Below the pieces are notes generated by a model that made no database searches, had not been told where the DNA came from, and saw only the letters and a program-made list of their open reading frames with translations. The translations under genes were made by a program, and so were the position numbers. From positions 1,784,707 to 1,848,706 of the forward strand of contig QANY01007306.1 of assembly GCA_003255025.1 (NCBI GenBank): a stretch of 64,000 bases of DNA. The letters run 5' to 3'. Below are positions 49,250 to 61,217 of the stretch, in pieces (position 1 is the stretch's first letter; each line of letters opens with the position of its first letter). The stretch is from Datisca glomerata. Lineage: Eukaryota > Streptophyta > Magnoliopsida > Cucurbitales > Datiscaceae.

Positions 49250-50320
49250 TGTGTAGCGTGCCAAGGTTTTTCAGGTCCTTCCCGTCTTCCGTTGTCAAAT
49301 AATAATATCTGCTGCCTCCAATTTTGCTGAAAATAAACGGCCCTTCCCAATTTGGTTCGAGCATATCTTCAGTTTGAAAGATTTTCTTCAAGACTAGATC
49401 TCCCTTCTAAATTCTCGTCTTCCAATCCTTTTATGAAAGTAAAATCTCATTTTCTTATTACAATTGACCATTCAGATTAAAGCTGTTTCTCACCATTCTT
49501 CCAGAAGATCGAGATTATTCTCCAGACGTTCCTCATTCTAATACTCATTCAGACTTGATTTCACAGTTGGACTCCCAATTTCAGCATGTATTACAGCTTT
49601 TGTTCCGTACGTCAAAACGAATAGGGTTTCACCTGTGGCTCCCTAGGAGTAGTCTTGTACGCCCATAATACCGTTGGTAATTCTTCAACCCATTTTTCTT
49701 TGGCTGATTCTAGCCGTTTTTTCATACTTTCAAGTATAATATGATTTTATCTTTCTGCTTGTCCATTCCCTTGTGGGTAATATGGCGTAAAAAAGTTGTT
49801 GACAATCTTCAAGCCCTCATTGAATGACCTAGCTGTCTTCCCGATAAACTGAAGTTCGTTGTAAAAAATGAGTACTCAAGGAATCCCTTACTTGCATACT
49901 ATATTTTTTCATAACTATCCTTTCACTTCCTCTTCTCAAATTATCGCATACGCTTCAACTTCAATCCACTTAGTGAAATAATTCGTTGCTACCAGCATAA
50001 AATATTTCTGAGCAGGTGCCATGAAAAGTGACCAACGATATCCAGAGCTCATTGCATGAACGACCATGGGCTTGCCACTGTATTGTGTTCTCCGAGTGAC
50101 ACTTTAGTTATGAGAGTGAAGCGTTGGCATTTGTCACAGTTCTTCATATAGTGCTTGTATCTTGATGGACATTGGGACAATAAAACCCTCAATTTAATAT
50201 TTTGTATGTCAATGATCTCCCCCAGGTGTGATCCCACATATCCCTTCGTGGATTTCAGCTAGCACATATTGAGCCTCTTTTTTTTCAAACACTTTAAATA
50301 CGGACCTGAAAAGACCTCGT
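49250..50320 (-). pseudogene. Gypsy integrase (broken)
   Basis: HYMKNCDKCQRFTLI near 50135 is the end of the HHCC zinc domain, followed by SPWSFMQ and DIVGHF with the first catalytic Asp near 50030. FVLTYGTKAVIHAEIGSP at about 49620-49570 is the conserved block of gypsy integrase C-terminal region. Stops and frameshifts are numerous. Confidence 0.75.
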
Positions 50321-50509
50321 ATATAATATTCAATTAATTAAAGAATACTTGACACTTTGCTGCTGAATTTTTCTTGTCAGGTGTCGGTCTTCAAGTAATT
50401 CCCCTTCCGTCAGGTAATGGATTATGTCATCTTGCCAGTCGGATTCCTCTTCAGTTTTCACACCCGCTACGTTGACAATGAAAATTTATTACTTGGTTTT
50501 TCGAGAAAT

Positions 50510-50920
50510 TCCACTGGCACATTCCTTTTGTAAGGAAGTTGTAGCAATGATCCTAAATTTTCCAGTGCATATGCGTGCTCGTTCTCAGTCCTCAGGATCT
50601 AATGGCTCTCGTAGGTTTTCAACAGACTTAGCAGCTCTTTCACCCGTTGCAGATAATTTATCATCCTTTCATCTTTTGCTGCCACTTCTCCCATAATCTG
50701 TTTCACGATTAACATGGATTCACAAAATATTTCTACATTTGTTACCTCAAATTCCAGCAGCATGCCGACTCCTGCTATTAAAGCCTAATATTCTGCTTCA
50801 TCGTTTGATTCGTTAAACCCAAAAGAGATTATGTCTTCAAGAGTTTCTTCAAATGGAGTCTGCATCACTACTCCAACATCGTCCCCTTTGTTATTTGAAT
50901 CCCATCAATGAACAACTTCA
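50510..50920 (-). pseudogene. Second (archaeal-like) RNase H of the gypsy element
   Basis: NESNDEAEY (near 50800), ALIAGVGMLLEFEVTNVEIF and VKQIMGEVAAKDERMINYL match the archaeal-type RNase H found after the usual RNase H in Tat-lineage elements. The conserved Glu of EAEY is kept, but a stop follows it directly. Confidence 0.72.
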
Positions 50921-50999
50921 TGGTTCTGTTCTTTCCTTTAGTCTTGGTAACTATTGTTGTCTTATTTTTCATCTTGGATGAAGTACGCTACAAAGTCAG

Positions 51000-52382
51000 T
51001 CGATACTTGCCCTTTGGTAGACATTCTTGGTTCGTATTGAATTTCATATTGGCCAAGTTCAATCGCCACTTTGTCATTCTTCCGCTTACTTCAGGTGAGT
51101 GTAACAGATTTTTGACTGACGAGTCTATCAACACTTTTATACTGTGAGCTTGGAAATAAGGTTTTAACTTCCTTGTAGCAACTACAATGGCAAGTACTAA
51201 TTTCTCTATTCTTTTATATCTGACTTCGGCCCCACTGAACTCTTACTTACGAAGTAAACGGGCTTCTACTTCCTTTCTTCTTCATTGATCAAAACGACAT
51301 TAATAGCCATTTATGATACTGCCACGTGCAGAAGTAGTTGTTCACCAGTTTTTAATTTTAAGAGTAATAGGGGAGTTGTCATATACTCATTGATCTTTCT
51401 GAAGACTTCTTCACATTCTTCATTCCAACTGTCAATGGAATTCTTTTTTAATTTGGTGAAAAATGGCTTGCACTTGTCCGTTGACCTTGAGTGAAATCTT
51501 TTTAGGGTCGCCAATTTTTTTTTGTCAAACTTTGTATCTCCTTACATTTTTAGAGACTTCATCTTCATAGCCTTCACGTGGTCTGGGTTTATTTCAATTC
51601 CCTATTGTGTTACTAGATGGCCCAAGAACTTTTCCGCTACTACACTGAATGTGCACTTCTCTAGATTCAGCTTCATGGAACTTTTTCTCAAGATCGAAGT
51701 GGCCTCATCAAGATTCCTTATATGATCTTCCTGCTTACAACTTTTGGTATTTTCAATTGGCTTGTGAAATATTTTGTTCACAAGTCTCTGGTAAGTTGCA
51801 TCTGCATTTTTCAGTCCAAAGGGCATTACCTTATAACAGAAAATACCTTGCTTAGTTATAAATGAGGTCATTTCCTGATCAGCTAAGAAAATTTTCACCA
51901 AATCACATCCATAAAGATGAGAACTTCATGTCCCATAGTCGCATCCACCATCTGATCTATTCTCGACAACAGTTAGTCTTCTTTTGGGCAGGTTTTATTT
52001 AGAATAGTGAAATCACACGGATCCTTCATTTTTTGTTTTTCTTTTTCACCATGAATATGTTGGCTAGTCACTCTGGGTAGTCCACTTCTCGGATAAAATT
52101 AGCTTTCAAAAGCTTCTCTACTTCTTCTTTGATCGTGGTATTCTGTTCTAGAGTGAAGCTTCTCTTCCGTTTCTTCATTGGTTTTATAGTGGGGTCTATA
52201 TTCAGCTTATGACATATTTTTAGAAATACCTGGCATCTCCTATGTTCTTTCACACTTAGTACCGTTAACTTCTTCTTTTCTGCTTCCTCAAGGCGGACCT
52301 CAATGTTAGTTGTCTTTTTCATTCCTTCTTCAAGGTAAACAAGCTGAGTCACTTCGCCCACTTCGTATCTCAGGTTTAACAT
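51000..52382 (-). pseudogene. Gypsy reverse transcriptase and RNase H (broken)
   Basis: EEVEKLLKANFIREVDYPE (52140-52080) opens the RT fingers. IFMDV near 51920 holds the first catalytic Asp, VMPFGLKNADATYQRLVNKI follows at 51830-51770, and KCTFSVVAEKFLGHLVT at 51650-51605. The YVDD box expected between NKIFHKP and EDHIRNLDEA is absent, so catalytic residues are deleted. RNase H continues from WNEECEEVFRKINEY (51430). Confidence 0.8.
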
Positions 52383-52564
52383 GCCATCCTGCCCCTGCCC
52401 ATCTTCCTATTATTTCTATTGTCCCGTAGCCTTGGCCTGACCATCTGCCTTCTCATCCGTTGCCATTCGTCTGGCTGATTCTAGTGTTGTTATGGCGCAA
52501 ATGCGAGCAACGACTTGATCTCCCTTATCGCCATTATTTCATCTAGAGATAGATACTTAAGCAC

Positions 52565-52876
52565 TTAGTAGAAGGTAAATGAAATGATCTTCATTTTGTG
52601 CAAGCACATCCTTCCCAGAATTGCATTATAAGGGGATAAGGTGTCCATGACCATAAATTCTGTCAGATTATTGAATGGCTCATCATTCACTAGGAGAATA
52701 ATGATTCCTTCAGAGTAAGTTACGGCCCCGTTGAAGCCTATCAATGGTTGTGATAAACCTTGCAACTTCTGACCTCCCATGAACATCTTTTCAAGGGTTG
52801 AATGATGTAGGATGTTGACACCGCTCCCGTCATCAATCAATATCCTCCTCGGTAAAAAATTTCTCACTTGAATCAT
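52565..52876 (-). pseudogene. Gypsy aspartic protease
   Basis: RRILIDDGSGVNILHHSTLEK has the protease active site as DDGS where the lineage usually has DNGS, so the catalytic Asp is plausible. FMVMDTLSPYNAILGR is the conserved second block. The frame is open over 103 codons, though isolated from gag by stops. Confidence 0.75.
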
Positions 52877-52999
52877 AATAACCAGAGCGTCATTGTGAGG
52901 CTCGACGTGTTACATATCCAGCTCATCGAATATCAACAGTAAACTTTCGTTATCATTAAAAAAACTTCCTTTCTCCCGGTGTTCTTCCAGCATAAGCAT

Positions 53000-54514
53000 C
53001 TTGCAATACATTTTCTTCTTTTTTTTGTTGCTTCCTCAGGGTCAGTCAATGCAGTTATTGTATTGACAATCCTGAAAGGTTGTTTTCCTTTATCTTGGAC
53101 CTCATTCTTTGTTTCTCATTCCTATACATTTTTCTGCACGTATTGTTAGAGGTACCCATTCTTTATTAACTCTTCAATGTAGTCCGTGAGCTGAAATTAG
53201 TCCCTCGTGTAATGCCCGCAGCTCTAGTGAAAAGAATATTATTTAACTTTGTCCTTATAACTCAATTCTCACATCAATGGGGTTGGTCTTTTCAACCATG
53301 ACTTATTCTTGATGACCTTAAGAATTTGATTTACTAGAGGAGTGAGGGACATATAGAATTAGATTTTTTCCAGAGGATGGATCCTGTCAGCATATATTCC
53401 CTAAATTTTAGTCTTATCCCATTTTTTTTCTCCCCTCGCATCATCTCTTTCCGATCTTTCTGATTTCTTCCTCCCAGGCCTGGATCTCTGCTCTCCTTTC
53501 CATTGTTCCTCTATCCTTCACTCTGTTAACTTCAATAAACTCTTCTTTTCCTCTTCCAACGTATATAAGTCTGTGCTCGTTGGAATGTTTTCACCATCAA
53601 TAAAGGTTTCAACTTTCATAAATCCTTGAAGAGGGGTGATTTTGGATCTAACCCTCGTCTGAAAGCCAGTCTCATTACTCTGTCATCTTAACTTTCCACC
53701 TTGACCATTTTGTCTTCAAATCTATGAGTATACTCCCGTAGATATTCTCATTTCTCGATCGAAATGTGGAATACTATTCCAAGAAGGCTAAAGACATAAC
53801 AGTAAAGTTAGTAATTGAATCAGTGAGGAGCGAATGATATGTCTAAGCTGGTGGAGAACATCCTGAACATTAGTTCGTCTTCATGTTGGTATAATATCAT
53901 CACTTGCTTGAATCATCTGAATGGTCCACCAGATCAGATTTTCCTTCATATCATTTAAATTTGGGCGCCATGAATTTCTTGGGTACAGGAGCGGCTATAA
54001 TCTCTTGACCCAATGAAGAACGAGTAAGTGACTCAAGGTCAGTCTTTCCCATACTCCTCAGCTTTCTCATCTCCATCATCTTTTTCTCCAACATCTCTTC
54101 CACCGACCTTTCTATTATGATCTTAGGTAGATGGACATCTTCCATTGTCTCCTTTATGTGGTTTTGGGACTAGATCTCCTCGTCTTCTTGCTGCATGTCC
54201 CTGCTGATCTTGGGGTATTCCCGTCTGGCATCTTTTCCATCTTGTTCTGAACGGTTCTTCCATTCCTCATTGTTAGTCTGCTGACTAATATATGCACGTG
54301 TCTATGACAATTCATGTTGCAATGCATTGATCTGATCCTACACCATCTGTCATGCATTGCATAGTGTTTTAATGTTCCGTTGCTCCATCTCTTGCATTCC
54401 CATCAAAATGGTCTAGAGTATCTCAACTGGTGGAGTGGGTTCATCAACATGATCATGCACGTTCCCATTTTTGTTTCCCTCATTGAGGGCATCATTTGAT
54501 CTAGTTCTAGGCAT
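53000..54514 (-). pseudogene. Gypsy gag (broken)
   Basis: The start codon at 54514 opens MPRTRSNDALNEGNKNGN, followed by stops near 54415 and 54355. The block GQEIIAAPVPKKFMAPKFK at 54010-53951 matches the conserved gag start of Tat-type elements (PKKF..PKF..Y). Further gag to about 53000 is in several frames. A zinc knuckle could not be located. Confidence 0.7.
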
Positions 54515-54589
54515 TTTTATTTTGGAAGGGTTCTCTCAAGTGTTCTATCAACTCTTAAAAAAACACCAAAATATAAAGAATTTTTCTAG

Positions 54590-54924
54590 TGAGGGAAAAT
54601 CTATTACGAATGAATAATAAAGATAATTTAATGAGAGAGAAAATGAGAGAATAAGAATTTAAAAAGCTTTCATTTTCTTATATTCAGTTGATTTTTGAGG
54701 TTGTGCATGCTCCTATTTATACATAAGAGTAACAATAAAATAGTAATAAATCCTCCTATTCTGTAGCGAACAATGAGGAACTGATAAACATCTTCGAAGA
54801 ATATTCTTTTCGATGATCCTATTCATAACCGTCTGGTTGATCCTATGCCTTGTATTCCATATATTCTTTAATTGATTCTTCGATCTAGATCTTACCACAT
54901 ATAAGGTTGAATTTTGACTGTTCA
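54590..54924 (-). repeat. 5' LTR of the gypsy element
   Basis: 335 bp, begins TGAACAGTCA on the minus strand, ends ...TTTTCCCTCA. Confidence 0.88.
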
Positions 54925-56320
54925 ACCCATACCGACCCATTTAATTTAACATGGCTATGAGTTGATTATGAGTAGTAAGAATTTAAGATGAGTATTTAAT
55001 AGGTATACACATGCCTTATCCAAACCCACCCATTACCATATCTACCAATACATAATTTTCAGATTTGGATGTCCTCCTGCTCGATCCAATATAAAAAGTT
55101 ATAGTATGCTGAATTAGATAGTTAACTCAGATCTCAACGGTTCATATCAATTCAATGCAAATTCTATAGAAACAAATGAGATTTGACTTTTCTTTTTCTT
55201 TTCGTTAATATGTTCTAAGCCATGATCGACCAAGTTTATTTGATAATATGAAATGTTAATCATATATACGTCAACATCACCCCTACAAGATGATATTTCT
55301 CTTTTTCATTTTTAATATGAATTTAAAATGAATAGAATTTTTGTTGGTTAAACTTATTTCATAATTTGATCAGTGGACCAAAGCATTAATCCATCCATTA
55401 AAATATTGGCAATTTTATTACAAGAATTGATTAAGAAGTCAGAAGCGTTTAATGCATTTGAGATATGATTCTACGAGCATATAAATGTTATTATGTGTGA
55501 TAAAAGAAAAGTTTAAACATTATCATGTATGCAGAAGAAAAGTTTAAACATTATTATATATGACAAAAGAAAAAGTTATACATGTAGCACTGCAATGTTT
55601 AGCGCTGCTCAGAGTTAGTAATGTATATTGTCTCATATTAGACGTGACAAATGAATATACAAAAACATAAATAAACTCTATATTGTAAAGTGTATAAGTG
55701 ATCCTATACCATATATAATGTCATATCATAGTCAGGGTCAGGGGTAGGTCAAATGAATTTGAAGGCCCTAGGTGAAAATTGTTAATATTGTAAGCTCAAG
55801 TTTTAATCTAAAATTGTTAGATAATATTAAACACTATCTGAAAATTATTATTCTTATCTAAGATGTAAAATTACTAATGTAGATTTATGTATGCAAAGTG
55901 TTTTAAAACGTAAATTTCAAAAGATCACATTGTAATTCCTATAATCATTGTTCTCACATAATTGACCGTAACTATGATTTTATCAATTTTAATGGAGAAA
56001 AATATTTTTCTATAGAATCTAGCTTTTATACAGTTTAATACTTCAATTATAATATTACTATCCATGAATTGTAAAATCTATCATACTTTTAATTCTAAAA
56101 ATAAATCTAATATATAGATATTCACAAGTCATGCTTTAGAAAATTATCAAGTTTCAAACATTTTCTCAGTGAACTCTCATCCTCTAATGATTTTAACATC
56201 AATAAGACCCTCATTGCCCTTATCCCCTAGGCAAAAGTCTTGAAAACAATGAGAGAGAGACATACACAGTGCAAGAGAGAATGTGTGAGAGACCATTAAA
56301 TATTTTTAGAGAGTGTTAAC
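54925..56320. other. Intergenic
   Basis: No gene recognised. A 31-bp unit containing AAGAAAAGTTTAAACATTAT is repeated near 55504, 55535 and, partly, 55567. Confidence 0.5.
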
Positions 56321-57515
56321 TAATGTTAGAATGGGGAAAAAGAAAAAAAAAGGAAAGTGAAATAAGATATAGTGTATTCAAAGAACACAATTGCAATTTG
56401 AAACTTGTTAGCCCTGTAAATAGCAAAATTTGACATATTTTTAGCACTCCCCAAAGGTTTATTATGCTTTGTTTCTAGATAGAAAGAGAAAAGTAGACAA
56501 TTTCCTAGAAAAGTTTATATAATTTTTATTGTAAATATATTTTTAACCAAAACGAAAATAAAAATATGTAAATGAACTATTTTTAAATGGGATTATCCTA
56601 AAAAGGTGACCCTAGGTTCAAACCTAAGTCGTGTCAGGCTTGATCTGACTATGTGCATCAGTGCTTCATAACATTGCTCATTATAAAATCATATGTCTTT
56701 TGAAATACATAAAAGATGCTAATTAAAACGATGTAGTGTAATGTTTAGTGAATGTAGTATGTAAAATGTAAATGGCACAATTTAAGCAATCCCACTCTTA
56801 AGAAGTGTGTTTTAATATTGTGAAGAATTTTATTTTGTAAAAGTTACATTATAATTTGTGAAAAGAGAATCACAATGACTCAAATTTATATTCTCTAAAA
56901 TAATAGTTGATTTTTGAGTTGAGTTAGAATCTTAGATTTTAAGATAAATAATGTTAGAATGTGCAAAAGAAAAAGAAAAGAAAAGTGAAATAAGATATAA
57001 TGTATTCAAAGAACAGAATTGCAATTTGAAACTTATTAGCCCTGTAAATAGCGAAAATTGACATATATTTAGCACCACCCAAAAGTTTATTATGCTTTGT
57101 TTCTCGATAGAACGAGAAAAGTTTATATTATTTCTATTATAAATATATCTTTAATAAAAAGAAAATAAAAATATGTAAATGAACTATTTTTAAATGGGAC
57201 CCTCCTAAAGAGGCGGCTCTAAGTTCAAACCTAAGTTGTCTCAGGTTTGAGCCGATTTCGTGCATCAGTGCTTCATAACATTGCACCTTATTAAATCAAT
57301 AGATGTTTTTTGAAATGCATAAAAGTTGCTAATTAAAACGATGTAGTGTAAGGTTTTGTGAGTATAGTGTAGTAAAATGTAAATGGCACAATTTAAACAA
57401 AACCGCTCTTTAGAGGAATAATATTTAATATTGTGAAGAATTTTATTTTTATCAAAATTACATTATATTCTGTGAAAAGAAAATCACAATGATTTAAACT
57501 CATTCTTTAAGATAA
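56321..57515. repeat. 628-bp tandem duplication
   Basis: 56321-56948 and 56949-57515 are colinear throughout, from TAATGTTAGAATG to GTGAAAAGA.AATCACAATGA, with many substitutions and small indels. One of the indels removes about 20 bp after GAGAAAAGT in the second copy. No coding sequence. Each copy holds GGTTCAAACCTAAG, which resembles an RNA polymerase III B box, but no A box partner was found. Confidence 0.9.
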
Positions 57516-57920
57516 TAGGTCGATAGACTTAAAACAATGGGTCAATCTCACTTATCATTCCAATACTGAGTGCGGAAGGATTAGATATTTGCAGCCTAAT
57601 TGAGAGCCACAATGACCAACAAAAGCTCACAACCGTTCCTATTAAAATAGTGAAGTATTGAAGGATTAGAATTAAGTCTCTTATGTTAATGGAACGAGAT
57701 ATTATATGGTTTCCAGTGCATTTCGGCTTTTTTAAAAATATAATTGTCAAAATGAACAACATTTTCTCATTAAAATCTTGAAATTTGAGCTTCATCCAAT
57801 AATGACAACTCTCTATCCTCATGAACAAGGTAAAAGAATTATGATGATAGAAGAATTATGATGATAGCAATATTAGATAAATTTTTCATAGACAAATAAC
57901 CAACCAATAATTTGCTTGTA
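57516..57920. other. Intergenic
   Basis: No gene; a 14-bp doubled GAATTATGATGATAG motif lies at 57836-57867. Confidence 0.5.
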
Positions 57921-57925
57921 GTGAC

Positions 57926-58179
57926 TGTTAAGGGTATTGATTTAGAGAATGCAGATTTTAATATTAATCAGTGGCATTAATGTAAATAATGTTTCGTAGG
58001 TTAAATATGTTGTTATTAGTTGTACTTGTATATTCTTCGTATTGTTCTGTTTACTTTTAATTAATGAAAAACACCATTCTTCTTTCTTCTTTATTCTCGA
58101 TATCTCTTTCTTCTTCCTTATTCTTTCTTTTCTCCTTGCATGTAGTCTCAAGCTTCTTCTCTTCGCTTATCTTTCTTCA
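57926..58179 (+). repeat. 5' LTR of B2
   Basis: Pairs with 62678-62930. Shared block ATTAGTTGTACTT.TATAT and a long CT-rich 3' half with TTCTCCTTGCATG. Confidence 0.93.
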
Positions 58180-58192
58180 TGGTATCAAAGCC
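58180..58192 (+). promoter_or_regulatory. Primer binding site of B2
   Basis: TGGTATCAAAGCC starts directly after the LTR; one mismatch to the initiator tRNA-Met site. Confidence 0.9.
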
Positions 58193-58210
58193 ATAAATGA
58201 CTCGCGTCCA

Positions 58211-59283
58211 ATGACTGAAGACTCCACGACAACCTCTCAATTTGAATCTCAAGATTTCCCTCCAGCTCGTGTCCTTGTTCCAAATTGAACCCTTCTTGCT
58301 TCATCCTCTATTAGCAATGGAACTGATTCCCAACTTCAATCTCTCATGTTTCTCTTGTCAAACATTTGTAATCTTGTGTCTAATAGACTCGTTTCTATGA
58401 ATTTTATGTTATGGAAGCACCAAATCTCTTCCATCCTCAAAGCTCACTTAGTCTTTGGCTACATCGACGAATCTATTTCTTTCCCATATCAATGCCTCAC
58501 ATATGAGAAGGATCAAGCCACATTTTCCATTAATCCAAGATTTAGTCTTTGGACAGCCCAAGATCAGGCACTCATCACACTGATCAACATAACCCTTTCG
58601 CCTACAGCTCTATCTTATGTTGTAGGGTGTAATACCTCAAAGGAGGCGTGGAACTCTATCGAGAAATGGTACTCATCTATATCAAGAACTAATATTTTAT
58701 AGTTAAAGTCAAACATTCAGTCTGTAACCAAGAAGGCAAATGAGAGTATTGAATCGTATGCTCAAAGCATTAAGGAGATGAAGGATAAACTAGCTGATGT
58801 TTCAGTGACTATCAAAGACGAAGATGATTTAATCTTCACCATTAATGGTCTGCCAAGTGAGTATCACGTTGTTAGGACTTCTATCAGAACTAGGGCAGAG
58901 CCTATGACTCTTGAGGAATTATATATTTTGCTTGAATCAGAGGAGCACTTCTTGGAAACCCAGAATAGACATCATGAAAGTCTCTTCCGAAACACTTCCC
59001 TAGTCGCTGCACAAAACTTCAACTTCAACAGAGGAGGTAACCGTGGAAGAGGTTTCAGATCCTTCAGAGGTAGAAGATTTAATCCAGGGAGGTTCAACTC
59101 AGGAAGGGGTAGAGGTCTACCTAATCATCCTTCCAACAAACTTTCTTCAATTCTTGGTAACCCACCACAAGGTAATCAGTCCGTGTTCAAGAGTGGTATT
59201 AACTTCAGTCCAAAATCTTATTCAGAGGCAAGAATTCAATGCCGGATTTGTTAGAAGCCAGGGCATTCAGCAGTCGACTGCAA
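58211..59283 (+). pseudogene. B2 gag (broken)
   Basis: The frame opens MTEDSTTTSQFESQDF at 58211, with in-frame stops at 58286 and near 58700. Conserved blocks are FMLWKHQISSILKAHLVFGY, LWTAQDQALITLINITLSP and TIKDEDDLIFTINGLPSEYH. The Arg/Gly-rich tail (59035-59110) precedes a zinc knuckle in which a stop falls between CRIC and KPGHSAVDC. Its alignment with B1 gag is plain by eye. Confidence 0.88.
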
Positions 59284-59290
59284 TCGTAGG

Positions 59291-61217
59291 ATGAACTTTT
59301 CTTTTCAAGGTAACAATCATCCCCCAACTCTTGCTGCTATGGCCACCATGACCTCTCAAACTGCCAATCAAGAACCTCAGATATGGCTCTCGGACACTAG
59401 ATACAATTCCCACCTCACTCTAGATATGAATAAAATGATCACACCTACTAAATATAATGGAGAAGATAATTTGGTAATTGAAATGGACATACTCTACCTA
59501 TAACTCACACTGGATCAGGTATCTTGTCCATATCTTCTCACTCTTTTACACTGTCTAAAATGTTTTGTGTGCCTGACTTATCTTTGAACTTGTTGTCCAT
59601 GTATAATTGCTATAAAGATAATAATTGCACCTTCTTTTTTATGAACCTTATTTTCTGGTTCGGGGCAAGTCCACGAGACATGTTCTTTACAATGGTCCCA
59701 GTAGAAATGAGCTTTATCCCATCACTTCTGCCTTATCTGTTCTTCAAAGAAATGTTAAACATTCTACTTCTGTCACCTTTCTTGGATCTAGGGTCACTGA
59801 TACTGTTTTGCATAATAGGTTTGGGCATGCTTGTAGTTCTGTGATTAGGTGTATTTTGAATAAATCTGGAATTAAGTGTAAATCTATTGCTTTTTCTGAA
59901 ATAGACAATTGTATGTGTACTAGCTGTCTTGTGAGTTAAATGAGTAAACTTCCTTTTCCCTTGTCTCAATCTCAATCTTCTTCTCCTTTGCATCTCATTC
60001 ATAGTAATATTTGGGGGTCTTCCCATGTTTATTCTATTAAAGGCTACAAGTATTATGTTTCCTTTGTTGATGACATGTCTAGATACACATGGATTTTTCC
60101 ATGGCTCAAAAGTTAGAAGTGTGTCATATCTTTCAAAAATTTAAGGTTTTTGTAGAAAACTTGTTTTCTGTCAAAATTAAAAATTTGAGAAATGATGGAT
60201 GTGGAGAATTCACTAGTCTAGCTTTTGAATCTTTTCTTGCTATGCATGGTATTTTTCATCATAAATCTTGTCCTCACACACCTGAATAAAATGGTATAGG
60301 TGAAATGAAGCATATACATCTTGTTGAAACTGCATTAACTTCATATTCCATCTTTACCTTTTCAGTTTTGGTTTATTGTCTTTTTCACTGCTACATTCTT
60401 GATAAATCACATGGCTACTCCTAATCTTGGTAATAAGTCTCCCTTTGAAGTCTTATTCAATAAGTTTCCTGATTATGATCATCTTAAAATTTTTGGACGT
60501 TCATGTTATCCATGCTTGAAACCATATAATTCACATAAACTTCTACCTAAAACCATTGAATGTAATTTTCTTGGTTATGCCTTAGAATTCAACGGGTACA
60601 TATGCTATGATCCATTGTCTAAAAGAACTTATACTTCTAGACATGTTATTTTTAATGAAATTGTTTTCCTTATAAAAATCTTCTTGAAAAGTCTGCTAGC
60701 AGGTCTGAAACGATCACTACTTCTTCAAAGACTCAAGGTAATCTCCTTTAATGATCCTATTGTTTTGTCTATATTTGTGCAATCCGACCTTAATGCTGAT
60801 GTTGATCATCATTCTAGTATTGATACTGCTGATTATAAGAACAATGACAAATATGATAATCTTGTCTTGAATCAAACTGAATCTGATAGTTTTACTGGTT
60901 ATGATGTGTCTGATAAGTCTGCTAGAACTAGCCAATTGTCTAAAATTGCTGATAAGGATCCTGATATTCCTGATAAATTGAACATAGATATTCATATTGA
61001 TCCTAGTACTTCTCATGTTCTGCCAGAAAATACTAGTAATGTTGCACCCTCTTTAAATAGGCATCATATGCAAACTATATCAAAATCTTGTATTTTTAAA
61101 AGAGAGGCATTGGCTGCTACTTATTTTTCTAAGTCTATTGAACATACTTCTTTTATTTCTGCTTCTAAACTGTCTGAATGGATTGATGCTATGAACGATG
61201 AATACAAAGCCCTATAA
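59291..61217 (+). pseudogene. B2 protease and integrase (broken)
   Basis: The protease region IWLSDTRYNSHLTLDM has DTR in place of the DTG active site. GAG-pre-integrase LHNRFGHACSSVIRCILNKS follows at 59805-59865. In the integrase core, HSNIWG near 60003 has Asn where the first catalytic Asp is expected, while RNDGCGEFTS keeps the second; the third block has a stop after TPE and reads NGIGEMKHIHLVE. The C-terminal part (ATPNLGNKSPFEVLF, LKIFGRSCYPCLKPY, KRTYTSRHVIFNE) is open from 60399, and an Asp/Ser-rich linker leads to RT. Confidence 0.85.

Larger units (their letters stand above)
46813..54924 (-). mobile_element. Ty3/gypsy Tat-type element
   Basis: 8.1-kb minus-strand element with LTRs of about 333 bp (54924-54590 and 47143-46813) that begin TGAACAGTCA on the minus strand. 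Internal order is gag (54514 on), protease, RT with RNase H, a second RNase H, integrase, then a long 3' region with a tandem array and an antisense reading frame, and a purine tract before the 3' LTR. RT before integrase defines Ty3/gypsy. The second, archaeal-like RNase H and the antisense frame point to the Tat lineage. The flanking pentamers TCCGA and ACCCA agree at only 3 of 5 positions, so the target duplication is not secure. Confidence 0.85.

Noticed and set aside
45960..55060. hAT-like pair GTAGGGATGGTAAAAAT and its inverse near 55040 enclosing the gypsy element
   Set aside because: The inverted similarity is short and no 8-bp target duplication was found at the outer edges.
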